From contig CASEBK010000019.1 in the NCBI GenBank assembly GCA_949286115.1, forward strand, positions 1-64,000: 64,000 bases of DNA, read 5' to 3'. This document shows positions 34,382 through 42,542 of this stretch, piece after piece (within the stretch, counting starts at the first letter, position 1; each line of letters opens with the position of its first letter). The notes below the pieces were generated by a model. The model was not told the DNA's origin. It saw only the letters and a program-made list of their open reading frames with translations, and did no database searches. The position numbers and the translations under genes were made by a program. The DNA is from an uncultured Veillonellaceae bacterium (lineage in GTDB: Bacteria > Bacillota > Negativicutes > Veillonellales > Dialisteraceae).

Positions 34382-35056
34382 TTACTGCGCGCCCGCGCGG
34401 AACGTGAAGGGCCCCTCTTCCGCCCCGGTGATGGCGGCGCCTGCGCGGACGGATTCCATCTTTTCCCGGAGATAGCACACGTACATCCACACCACCTCCG
34501 GCCCGGCATCCGGCTCGTCTTTCCACACGTGCCCCAGGATCTCCCGGGCGGTGAGCGCTTTCCCTTCATTCAGCAGGAAGAGCTTCATGAGCTTCGTCTC
34601 CTTGCTGCCCAGGCGGACCGCGCTCTTCGCGGAGAGCTCCTGCTCCTCCACGTCGAGAGTGAGGCCGCCCGCGGTGAGGCGGCTCGGGGTGAAGGTCCCC
34701 GCGCGGCGCGTGAGAGAGCGGATACGCGCCAGAAGCTCTCCCATGGCGAAGGGCTTCGTGAGATAGTCGTCCGCCCCCGCGTCGAGACCGGTGATGCGGT
34801 CATCCACCTCGGCTTTCGCTGTGAGCATGAGCACCGGCGTCACGTCCCCTCCAGCGCGGATGCGGGAGAGCGCTTCGATGCCGTCCATGCGGGGCATCAT
34901 CACGTCGAAGATCATGCAGTCGTACACATTGTCCCGCACCTTCTCCAGCGCGGCGAGGCCGTCGGGCACGGCGTCTACTTCATAGCCGAAATGTCGGAGC
35001 ACCGCCGCGAGCGCGTCCGCCATGGCCTTTTCATCTTCTGCGAGCAGGATCTTCAC
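34382..35056 (-). CDS. Response regulator, OmpR/PhoB type
   Basis: A 224-residue two-domain regulator. The receiver has the acidic pair E7-D8, phosphorylation site D51 in IFDVMMPRMDG, and Thr and Lys switch residues (MLTAKAE and LTKPFAMGELLARI). The C-terminal winged helix runs from about 130 (RLGSKETKLMKLFLLNEGKALTAREIL). The GTG start at 35056 overlaps the stop of the alarmone synthetase gene (GTGA) and has AGGAGG eight bases upstream. It pairs with the histidine kinase encoded 18 bases downstream. Confidence 0.93.
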   Translation of the reverse strand: MKILLAEDEKAMADALAAVLRHFGYEVDAVPDGLAALEKVRDNVYDCMIFDVMMPRMDGIEALSRIRAGGDVTPVLMLTAKAEVDDRITGLDAGADDYLTKPFAMGELLARIRSLTRRAGTFTPSRLTAGGLTLDVEEQELSAKSAVRLGSKETKLMKLFLLNEGKALTAREILGHVWKDEPDAGPEVVWMYVCYLREKMESVRAGAAITGAEEGPFTFRAGAQ

Positions 35057-35688
35057 TTCGTTTCCTCCTTTTCCTTCGCCGGACTCCTGCGGATGAGGTT
35101 CCGGATGGTCTGCATGGAAATATCGCACGAGGCGAGCTCGTCGGCACAGCGCTTCAGCTCCCGCCCGATGAGCTCAGGATTCTCCACATGATGCTTGTAG
35201 CGCATATCGTGCTCGAGGGCCGCCCACGAATCCATGGCGATGGTGCGGAGCTGTACCTCCACGAAGAACTGTCCGGGCTCCTTCCCGTCGGGGTCGCGGA
35301 AGGGCGCCTCCGCCGAGAGGATCATGTGGTAGCTCCGATAGCCGTTGGGCTTCACCTGACGGATGTAGTCCTTCTCCTCCACCACGGACGTGCCGGGCAG
35401 CGCCCGGATACGGGCGGCGTTCTCGTAGATGTCATCGATGAAGCGGCACACGATGCGGAATCCCACCGCGTCCCGCACGCTGCGGAGCGCCGACTCCGCC
35501 GTGAGCGGCAGCCCCCGCTGACGGAGCTTGCCCTCCATGCTCTCTTCCGATTTCAGGCGGTACCGGAGATGCTCGTAGAGCGACTCTCCCGCCGCTTCCT
35601 GCGCCGCCGCGCCGTACGCGCGGATCTGGCCGGCGATGCGGTCCATCACCGCCTCCAGCGCGGGGCGGTACGTTCCATAAATGTCCAT
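35053..35688 (-). CDS. Small alarmone synthetase (RelQ/YjbM-like)
   Basis: A 211-residue single-domain (p)ppGpp synthetase. The synthetase motifs are recognisable: RSVRDAVGFRIVCRFIDDIY near 90-110, KPNGYRSYHMIL near 132-144 and FFVEVQLRTIAMDSWAALEHDMRYKH near 160-186. The hydrolase domain of long Rel enzymes is absent, so it should only make alarmone, often under cell-wall stress. ATG 35688 was chosen (AGAGGAAG upstream, family-like length); in-frame ATGs up to 93 bases upstream lack sites. It is the first gene of an operon with a two-component system, with a four-base overlap. Confidence 0.88.
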   Translation of the reverse strand: MDIYGTYRPALEAVMDRIAGQIRAYGAAAQEAAGESLYEHLRYRLKSEESMEGKLRQRGLPLTAESALRSVRDAVGFRIVCRFIDDIYENAARIRALPGTSVVEEKDYIRQVKPNGYRSYHMILSAEAPFRDPDGKEPGQFFVEVQLRTIAMDSWAALEHDMRYKHHVENPELIGRELKRCADELASCDISMQTIRNLIRRSPAKEKEETK

Positions 35689-35780
35689 TGCGTCTTCCTC
35701 TGTCAAAAAGCCCGGCCGGGGCGGCATCGCCCGCCGGACGCGATCATATGAATCGATCATATTAATTATAACATACAGCA

Positions 35781-35803
35781 AAAAAGGGGCCTTTGCCCCT
35801 CTT
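35781..35803 (-). terminator. Terminator of the panE-truA-fructokinase unit
   Basis: On the minus strand GGGGC-AAAG-GCCCC is followed by TTTTTT. Confidence 0.8.
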
Positions 35804-35811
35804 TCCTTTAT

Positions 35812-36722
35812 TTATAATCCCGCTTCGAGCCGCTCTCTGAAATGCGCGGGATAGTCCGGCATCGCGCCCTCGCAGGTGCACACGTACGCCGCCAGCTCTG
35901 CCGCGAAGGCGTGGGCCTTCCGCAGCGGCGCGCCCCGCACGAGCGCCGCCACGAGACCGGCAGTGAACGCATCCCCCGCGCCCACCGTATCTGCGACCTC
36001 GACCATCGGCGTCGCGAGAACGGACACCTCGCCGTCCTGGAAGACGCTGCTCTGCCGCTCCCCTTCGGTGTAGAGGAAGTACTGCACGCCTTCGCGCCGA
36101 AGAAAGGCCGCATAGGCCGCAGGCTCCGCCGCGCAGCCTGCATACGCCGCCAGCACGGGAAGCTCATCTTCATTGCACTTCACCGCGTCCGCCATGCCGA
36201 TGGACTCCCGGACGATCTCTTCGTCGTAGAAATGGCCGCGGAGATTCACATCGTACACGCGAAGGCTTCCTTCGGGCATGGCGCGGAGAAAGGCCCGGAC
36301 CGTCTCGCGGGACACGCGCCCCCACTGAGCGAGCGTGCCGAAAGAGACCACAGCCGTGCGCGCCGCGACGGCCGCCAGTTCCTCCGTCCACGGCACCGCC
36401 TCATACGCCGGACAGGGGGCGAACGCATAGGATGGCACGCCCCCCGGGGAGAGCGTCACCTCCACGTGGCCCGTCGCCCGGGGCACCGAGGGCAGCAGCG
36501 CCGGCAGGCCCTTGTCCTCCAGCAGCCGCCGCGCCTTACGGCCGAGCGCGTCTTCTCCCACAGCGGAGACGAGAGCGACGGAAGCCCCAGCGCCCGCGCC
36601 GCGCAGGCAAAGTTCGCCGGCGCGCCTCCGAGCCGCGCCCCGCCCGGCAGCAGGTCGAACAGAACCTCTCCCAGACCGACGCAGAGCGGCCCTTCGTTTC
36701 CTTTATCCTTCCTCTCTGTCAT
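35812..36722 (-). pseudogene. Fructokinase-like PfkB sugar kinase, frameshifted
   Basis: A PfkB/ribokinase-family gene in two frames. The first 50 codons from ATG 36722 give GEVLFDLLPGG and RLGGAPANFACAARALGLPS, the fructokinase N-terminus with the sugar-binding GG. The rest continues in another frame from about 36577 (ALVSAVGEDALGRKA) through the ATP-site DTVGAGDAFTAGL, with catalytic Asp, to the stop. Adding one base at about 36577-36580 joins the frames into an about 303-residue protein of normal length, with both active-site ends intact. It is therefore either a recently broken gene or a sequence error. It shares one base with the truA stop. Confidence 0.85.
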
Positions 36723-37474
36723 CAGAACGCGACCGTCTCCCCGTACGACACGGACCGGAGGACGAGCCCCTGCGGCGGAGCAGTGAATCCCGCGGTGCTC
36801 CGGTCCTTCGCGGCGAGCACGGCGGTCATGCTCCCGGGCTCCCTTTTCCCTTCGCCCACTTCGACGAGCGTCCCCGTGAGGATGCGCGCCATCCCCTGCA
36901 GGAAACCGTTTCCGGTGTAGTCGATGATAAGCTCCCCGTCCTCTTCGTGAAGACGGATGACGGAGACCGTCCGCACCGCCGACTTTTTCATTTTCTTATT
37001 GGCGCAGAAGCTCGTGAAATCGTGCGTCCCCGCAAGGAGCTTCGCCGCCCGGCCCATGGCGGGGACGTCGAGGGGCTTTCCGTACTGCCACACGAAGCGC
37101 CGCTCGAAGACCTTCTTCGCCGCGCCCGTACGGATGCGGTAGCGGTAGGTCTTCTCCACGGCGGAGAACCGGCTGTGGAACCGCTCGTCCGCTTCGGTGA
37201 GCGCGAAGACGGCGATGTCGTCCGGCAGCGCCCGGTTCAGCGCCTCTTCGAGCGACTTTTCATCCCGCCGCTCTTTCAGATGGAAATTCGCCGTCTGCCC
37301 CTCCGCGTGGACCCCCGCGTCCGTGCGGCCCGCGCCGATGACCTGCGCCGCCTCGCCTGTCACAGCGAGCACCGCCGCCTCGAGACGGCCCTGGATGGTC
37401 TCCGCCGTGCGGGTCTGCCGCTGCCATCCTTCGTAGCGCGTGCCGTCGTACTGTACGATCATGCGGTAATTCAT
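36722..37474 (-). CDS. truA: tRNA pseudouridine(38-40) synthase
   Basis: A 250-residue enzyme that makes pseudouridine in the anticodon arm of many tRNAs. The catalytic D52 lies in the invariant GAGRTDAGVHA motif; the N-terminal VQYDGTRYEGWQRQ and later FLQGMARILTGTLVEVGEGK are diagnostic. Its start overlaps the panE stop by four bases and its stop overlaps the fructokinase start by one, so three genes are translationally linked. Confidence 0.97.
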   Translation of the reverse strand: MNYRMIVQYDGTRYEGWQRQTRTAETIQGRLEAAVLAVTGEAAQVIGAGRTDAGVHAEGQTANFHLKERRDEKSLEEALNRALPDDIAVFALTEADERFHSRFSAVEKTYRYRIRTGAAKKVFERRFVWQYGKPLDVPAMGRAAKLLAGTHDFTSFCANKKMKKSAVRTVSVIRLHEEDGELIIDYTGNGFLQGMARILTGTLVEVGEGKREPGSMTAVLAAKDRSTAGFTAPPQGLVLRSVSYGETVAF

Positions 37475-38385
37475 CCCTGCGCCTCCATCCGGCGGATCAG
37501 CCGGTAAAGCAGATCGTTCACCGGCGTCGCCACGCAGTGTTCTTTACCGAGACGGCAGATGGTGCCCGCAAAGAGCTCCACCTCCGTCTTCCGCCCGGCG
37601 AGAAGATCCTGCCGCATGGACGTCATGCCGTCATCGTCAAACTGCTCCGCCAGGTCCAGCCAGTATGCGATGTCGTCGTCCGTGAGCGCGATGCCCACGG
37701 CGTTGGCCACCGCCTTCGTCTCCTTCATGGCGGCGATCATCACGTCCCGCGCCTCGCCGGGACGCTTCACGCCGCCGTAGCCCGTCTCATACACCGCCGT
37801 GGCCTGATTGATGCCCACGTTCAGCATGAGCTTCCGCCACAGCCGCAGTGGCATGTCGCCCTCGACCTCGCACTCGATATCCGCCCGGCGAAGGAAATCC
37901 GCCGCCGCGCGGGCGATCTCCTCCTGTCCCGCTTCCCGCGGTCCCAGCCAGAGGCTGCCCGTGTGGGTGTAGCGCGTGTCGTTTCCAAAGCGCGTGGCGT
38001 CCATCCCCTGGGCCGTGCAGAGGAGCACCCCCGCGCCGCCGAAGCGCTCCGCCAGGATCTCCTCGCTGGTGACACCGTTCATCACCGAGAGGATCACCGT
38101 GTGGCCGCCCACGAGAGGCGCCGCCTCCTCCATCGCCGCCGAAAGGCCGCCGAATTTCACCGCGAAAATGACCAGGTCACAGGGCTCCGCCGCTTCCGTC
38201 CCGTCGAAATAGGAAAAGGAGCAGAGCTCCCCGTTCGCCCGCACCCCGTCCTTTCTGTACCTTGCGGCCCGCGCCGCATCCGTCACGACCGTCACCGCGT
38301 CCCATCCAAGCGCCGTGCCGATCGCGTGGCCGTACATCGTGCCGAGCGCTCCGGCGCCGACCACCGCCGCCTTTCTGATCTCCAT
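37471..38385 (-). CDS. panE: Ketopantoate reductase family protein
   Basis: A 304-residue NADPH-dependent reductase with an N-terminal Rossmann motif AAVVGAGALGTMYGHAIG and a C-terminal helical domain; catalytic Lys is expected in LWRKLMLNVGINQATAV (near 185). Ketopantoate reductase makes pantoate for coenzyme A; several similar 2-oxo-acid reductases share this fold, so the exact substrate is probable rather than certain. ATG 38385 follows GGAGGACAGT at six bases. It heads the unit with truA and the fructokinase-like gene. Confidence 0.8.
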   Translation of the reverse strand: MEIRKAAVVGAGALGTMYGHAIGTALGWDAVTVVTDAARAARYRKDGVRANGELCSFSYFDGTEAAEPCDLVIFAVKFGGLSAAMEEAAPLVGGHTVILSVMNGVTSEEILAERFGGAGVLLCTAQGMDATRFGNDTRYTHTGSLWLGPREAGQEEIARAAADFLRRADIECEVEGDMPLRLWRKLMLNVGINQATAVYETGYGGVKRPGEARDVMIAAMKETKAVANAVGIALTDDDIAYWLDLAEQFDDDGMTSMRQDLLAGRKTEVELFAGTICRLGKEHCVATPVNDLLYRLIRRMEAQG

Positions 38386-38486
38386 ACTGTCCTCCATTCC
38401 GCGGCCCCCCGGCCGCCTGTTGATATTTTCTCATTGTAGCACAGGGCGGAAGAAATCGCCCGCGCCGGAAAGCGGTCTTTCCCCGC

Positions 38487-38592
38487 GAAAGTCCTCTTTC
38501 TTTTGAAAGTTCTCTTTGCCGACGAAGCCCCTTTCCCTCCGAAAGTCCTCTTTGCCGTCAAAGTCCCTTTTGCCCATGAAAGTCCTCCTTCC
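38487..38592. repeat. Degenerate 18-bp tandem repeat, about six units
   Basis: Units with consensus GAAAGTCCTCTTTGCC plus two to three bases start at 38487, 38505, 38524, 38541, 38559 and 38578, so the period is 17-19 bases. The third unit is the most diverged. The last unit is the beginning of the 39-bp repeat found also after hsdS. Confidence 0.8.
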
Positions 38593-38616
38593 TTTTTCCG
38601 CCCTCTTTCCTCCCCG
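38578..38616 (+). repeat. Left copy of a 39-bp direct repeat bracketing the hsd locus
   Basis: Begins GAAAGTCCT and ends CCTCTTTCCTCCCCG; 33 of 39 positions match the copy at 44114-44152 with no gaps. It lies 110 bases before hsdR. Confidence 0.8.
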
Positions 38617-38726
38617 CCGGAGCGGCCGGCCACATGCTTTGGGCCGCTCTTCCTTGAGCCCCCGTCCGGTCTGTGATATGCTGAAATCATAAAAATCTTT
38701 TTCTCTTTAAAAAGAAGGGCTCCGCC

Positions 38727-41057
38727 ATGAAACCGATCCTCAAGAAACAGCAGATGTCCGAAGAAGACATCAAACTGCAATACATCACGCCGGCCATTCT
38801 GGCCGCATGGCCCAAAGAAAAAATCACCATGGAGACCGCCGTCACCGACGGGCGCATTGATCTCCACGGCCCCATGGTCTCTCGGCAGCGGCCGAAAAAA
38901 GCGGACTACCTTCTGTATCTGTCCGCCAATCATCCCATCGCCGTCGTCGAAGCGAAAGACAATAAACACCCCGTCTCCTACGGCCTCCAACAGGCCAAAG
39001 CCTATGCAGAGATGCTCGACCTGCCCTTCGCCTACAGTTCCAACGGCGACGGTTTCGCGGAGTTCGATTTCTTCACCGGCCGGGAACGCTCCCTCTCTCT
39101 GGACGAATTTCCCACGGAAGCGGAGCTCGCCGCCCGCTGGGAGAAAAATCAAAACGGCGGCAAAGGGCTCTCGGAAGAAGAAAAAGCGATCCTCCGCCAG
39201 CCCTACTACTCCGGTGAGGGCGTCTTTTCTCCGCGCTACTACCAGCGCATCGCCATCAACCGCGCCGTGGACGCCGTCGCCCGCGGCAGGAAACGGCTCC
39301 TCCTCGTCATGGCCACCGGCACTGGCAAGACCTACACCGCCTTCCAGATCGTATACCGCCTTCTCGAGAGCGGCCTCATCCGCAAAGTCCTCTACCTCGC
39401 CGACAGAAACATCCTCGTCGACCAGACCATCCAGCAAGACTTCGCCCCGCTTCAGAGAGTCATCCACAAAGTGCAGACCGCCAGAGAAGACCCGGCGACG
39501 CTCTCCTCCTATCAGGTGTATTTCTCCCTGTACCAGCAGCTCGTGGGCGACGACGACACCGAGCACTTCCGCGAGCTCTTCCGCCCGGACTTCTTCGATC
39601 TCGTCATCGTCGACGAGTGTCACCGCGGCTCGGCGAAAGAAGACAGCCGCTGGCGGCGCATCCTCGACTACTTCTGCGGCGCCGTCCAGCTCGGCATGAC
39701 CGCCACGCCCAAAGAGACGGCCTACGCCTCCAACGCGACCTACTTCGGAGACCCCATCTACACCTACAGCCTCAATGCGGGCATCCAGGACGGATTCCTC
39801 GCGCCTTTCCGCATCTTCCAGATCCGCACCAACATCGGCGACGGCTGGCGGCCCCGGAAAGGCCAGCGAGACATCAACGGAGAGCTCATCCCGGACCGCG
39901 AATATCAAAACCGCGACTACGACAGTTCCATCGTCATTCTGGACCGCACCCGCGAAGTGGCCCGGCGCATCACCGACCACCTGAAAGCCACCGACCGCAT
40001 GGCCAAGACCATCGTCTTCTGTCCCACCGAAGACGCGGCGGAACGCATGCGGAGCGAGCTCGCCCGGCAAAACGCCGACATGATGAAGAAATACCCAGAC
40101 TACGTGGTGCGCATCACCGGCGGCGACAAATTCGGCAAAGCGAAGCTGGACTACTTCATCTCTGTCAGCGCCCCCACGCCGGTCATCGCCACCACGTCCA
40201 AGCTCCTCTCCACCGGCGTGGACTGCAAGATGGTGAAGCTCATCGTCATCGACAAATGGATCACCTCCATGACCGAATTCAAGCAGATCATCGGCCGGGG
40301 CACGCGCCTCCGCGAAGCGGACGGCAAGACCCACTTCGACGTGATGGACTTCCGGGACGTGTCCCACTTCTTCACCGACCCCCACTGGGACGGGCCTGTG
40401 GAAGTCATCTACGACCCCACCGCGACCCAGCCGCCAAAAGGGAAAGGAGACGCCCCGGATGGAGACGGAGACGGCGATGGCGAGCCGCCGAAGCCCGTCG
40501 TCGGCTCCGACGGCTGCCGCGTGGAGATCGTCGGCGAATCCGTCTCCGTGTACGCCCCCGGCGCGAAGCTTCTCCGGCAGGAGAGCCTCATCGACTACAC
40601 GCGGAAAAATATCCGCGGAGAGTACGCCTCTCTGGAGAAATTCATCCGCAAATGGTCAGAAGAGGATAAAAAAGCCGCCATCACCGAGACGCTCCGCGCC
40701 GCCTACGGCATCGATCTCGCCGCCATGAAAAAGGCAATGGCCATGGAAGACGTAGACGACTTCGACTTCATCTGCTACGCCGCCTGGGGCGAGAAGCCCC
40801 TCACCCGGAAAGAACGGGCCGCGAAAGTGAAAAAAGAATTCTTTGAGAAATACAGCGAACCCGCCCGGGCCGTCCTCGAAGCCCTTCTCGATAGGTACAA
40901 AGACTACGGCATCAGCGAGATCGAAAAAACAGACGTCCTCCTCCTCGAGCCGTTCCGCCGCATCGGCAAGCCCGCGAAGATCCAGAAGATCTTCGGCGGC
41001 AAGGGAAATTTCCAGCAGGCCCTGAAAGAATTAGAAGACCAGCTTTACATCGGATAA
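38727..41057 (+). CDS. hsdR: Type I restriction enzyme, R subunit (EcoEI-like)
   Basis: A 776-residue motor-nuclease subunit that pulls DNA past the complex and cuts at a distance. The nuclease motif is D60 with E75-A-K77 (VVEAKDNK), the helicase Walker A ATGTGKT at 196-202 and DECH box at 296-299, followed by TATP and the later GRGTRLRE helicase motif. A glycine/aspartate-rich linker (GDAPDGDGDGDGEPP) separates motor and the EcoEI-type C-terminal domain. Length fits the EcoEI group (about 780-810). It is the first gene of an R-M-S operon with 12 bases to hsdM. Confidence 0.95.
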   Translation: MKPILKKQQMSEEDIKLQYITPAILAAWPKEKITMETAVTDGRIDLHGPMVSRQRPKKADYLLYLSANHPIAVVEAKDNKHPVSYGLQQAKAYAEMLDLPFAYSSNGDGFAEFDFFTGRERSLSLDEFPTEAELAARWEKNQNGGKGLSEEEKAILRQPYYSGEGVFSPRYYQRIAINRAVDAVARGRKRLLLVMATGTGKTYTAFQIVYRLLESGLIRKVLYLADRNILVDQTIQQDFAPLQRVIHKVQTAREDPATLSSYQVYFSLYQQLVGDDDTEHFRELFRPDFFDLVIVDECHRGSAKEDSRWRRILDYFCGAVQLGMTATPKETAYASNATYFGDPIYTYSLNAGIQDGFLAPFRIFQIRTNIGDGWRPRKGQRDINGELIPDREYQNRDYDSSIVILDRTREVARRITDHLKATDRMAKTIVFCPTEDAAERMRSELARQNADMMKKYPDYVVRITGGDKFGKAKLDYFISVSAPTPVIATTSKLLSTGVDCKMVKLIVIDKWITSMTEFKQIIGRGTRLREADGKTHFDVMDFRDVSHFFTDPHWDGPVEVIYDPTATQPPKGKGDAPDGDGDGDGEPPKPVVGSDGCRVEIVGESVSVYAPGAKLLRQESLIDYTRKNIRGEYASLEKFIRKWSEEDKKAAITETLRAAYGIDLAAMKKAMAMEDVDDFDFICYAAWGEKPLTRKERAAKVKKEFFEKYSEPARAVLEALLDRYKDYGISEIEKTDVLLLEPFRRIGKPAKIQKIFGGKGNFQQALKELEDQLYIG

Positions 41058-41069
41058 AAGGAAACTCTC

Positions 41070-42542
41070 ATGACCAATCTGTCAGGATTCATCAAACGCC
41101 TCCGGGACATCATGCGCCAAGACCCGGGCATCAACGGCGACGCCCAGCGCATCGAGCAGATCGCCTGGCTCCTCTTCCTCAAAGTGTACGACGCGAAAGA
41201 AGAAGACTGGGCCTTCATGGAAGACGACTACCGCTCCGTCATCCCGGACGACTGCCGCTGGCAGGCCTGGGCCGCCGACGACGGCAGCGGCCGCGTCATG
41301 ACCGGCCCCGCCCTCATCGACTTCGTCGACCGCACCCTCTTCCCCGCGCTGAAGCGCATCCCCGTCACGGCAGAGACCCCCATGCGGCAGGCCATCGTCC
41401 CCGCCGTCTTCGCCGACGCGAACAACTACATGAAAGACGGCGTCCTTCTCCGGCAGGTGGTGAACGTCATCGACGAGCTCGACCTCTCCGACAGCGAAGA
41501 GAGCCACGCCTTCGGCGACATCTACGAGACCATCCTCCGCACCCTCCAGAGCGCCGGGAGCGCCGGCGAATTTTACACCCCCCGCGCCGTGACCGACTTC
41601 ATGGCCCACATGATCCGCCCCCGCCTCGGCGAGCGCATGGCCGACTACGCCTGCGGCACCGGCGGCTTCCTCATAAGCTGGCTGAAAGAGCTCGCCCCGC
41701 AGGTGCGCACCGCCGACGACCCGCGCCTCCTCTCCCGCTCCGTCTACGGCATCGAAAAGAAACAGTTCCCCTACATGCTCTGCATCACGAACCTCCTCCT
41801 CCACGACGTGGAAGACCCCGACGTGCACCATGCGAACGCCCTCACCCGGGACCTCCTGAACTACACCGACCGGGACGCCGCCGACGTCATCCTCATGAAT
41901 CCGCCCTACGGCGGCAGCGAGAAAGACGACGTGAAGAGCCACTACCCCGCGGACCTTGCGAGCAGCGAGACCGCGGACCTCTTCATGGCGGTCATCCTCT
42001 ACCGCCTGCGGAAAGGCGGCCGCGCCGCCGTCGTCCTTCCGGACGGCTTCCTCTTCGGCGCGGACACCGCAAAGCTCAATCTCAAGAAAAAACTCCTCGA
42101 AGAGTTTGACCTCCACACCGTCATCCGCCTGCCGGGGAGCGTCTTTGCCCCATATACCTCCATCACCACGAACATCCTCTTCTTCGACCGCACCGGCCCC
42201 ACGAAAGACGTGTGGTTCTACCGCCTCGACATGCCCGAAGGGTACAAACACTTCAGCAAGACCCGCCCCATGAAGCGGGAGCACTTTGCCCCCGCCGAAG
42301 CGTGGTGGCAGGGCCGCCGGGAGATCATCGAAGACGGCCACCCGAAAGCAAAGAAATTCACTGCCGCCGAGCTCGCCGCCCTCGGGTACAACTTCGACCA
42401 ATGCGGCATCCCCCACGAGGAAGAGGAGATCCTCCCGCCGAGGAAACTCATCCGCCGCTACGAAGAAGAACGCGCCGCCCTGAACGGTGATATCGACCGC
42501 ATTCTCGCCGAGTTGACGAAGCGCCTCGGAGGTGCGTCATGA
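41070..42542 (+). CDS. hsdM: Type I restriction enzyme, M subunit
   Basis: A 490-residue N6-adenine methyltransferase. The N-terminal helical domain (residues 1-140) is followed by the SAM site DYACGTGGFL near 190-199, and the catalytic NPPYGG near 270. The C-terminal helix region contacts HsdS. GGAAAC lies before the ATG. It overlaps hsdS by four bases (ATGA), as in other type I operons, and protects or flags host DNA depending on methylation state. Confidence 0.96.
   Translation: MTNLSGFIKRLRDIMRQDPGINGDAQRIEQIAWLLFLKVYDAKEEDWAFMEDDYRSVIPDDCRWQAWAADDGSGRVMTGPALIDFVDRTLFPALKRIPVTAETPMRQAIVPAVFADANNYMKDGVLLRQVVNVIDELDLSDSEESHAFGDIYETILRTLQSAGSAGEFYTPRAVTDFMAHMIRPRLGERMADYACGTGGFLISWLKELAPQVRTADDPRLLSRSVYGIEKKQFPYMLCITNLLLHDVEDPDVHHANALTRDLLNYTDRDAADVILMNPPYGGSEKDDVKSHYPADLASSETADLFMAVILYRLRKGGRAAVVLPDGFLFGADTAKLNLKKKLLEEFDLHTVIRLPGSVFAPYTSITTNILFFDRTGPTKDVWFYRLDMPEGYKHFSKTRPMKREHFAPAEAWWQGRREIIEDGHPKAKKFTAAELAALGYNFDQCGIPHEEEEILPPRKLIRRYEEERAALNGDIDRILAELTKRLGGAS

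Larger units (their letters stand above)
38386..38726. other. Divergent region with tandem repeats (about 340 bases)
   Basis: Separates panE from hsdR. Apart from the tandem repeats at 38487-38592 and the 39-bp direct repeat at 38578-38616 no gene was seen. AAAAAGAAGG-like ribosome site for hsdR lies at the right edge. Confidence 0.6.

Noticed and set aside
33074-35191. A 705-codon plus-strand frame opposite the two-component system genes
   Set aside because: Shadow of the genes on the other strand; no recognised domain and no ribosome site.
38487-38592. CRISPR-like array
   Set aside because: The units are 18 bp, degenerate and have no spacers; no cas genes are in the window.
38292-40385. 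A 697-codon minus-strand frame across hsdR and the tandem repeats
   Set aside because: Antisense of a recognised gene; the apparent hexapeptide repeat (KRTFxx) comes from the 18-bp DNA repeat and not from selection for protein.
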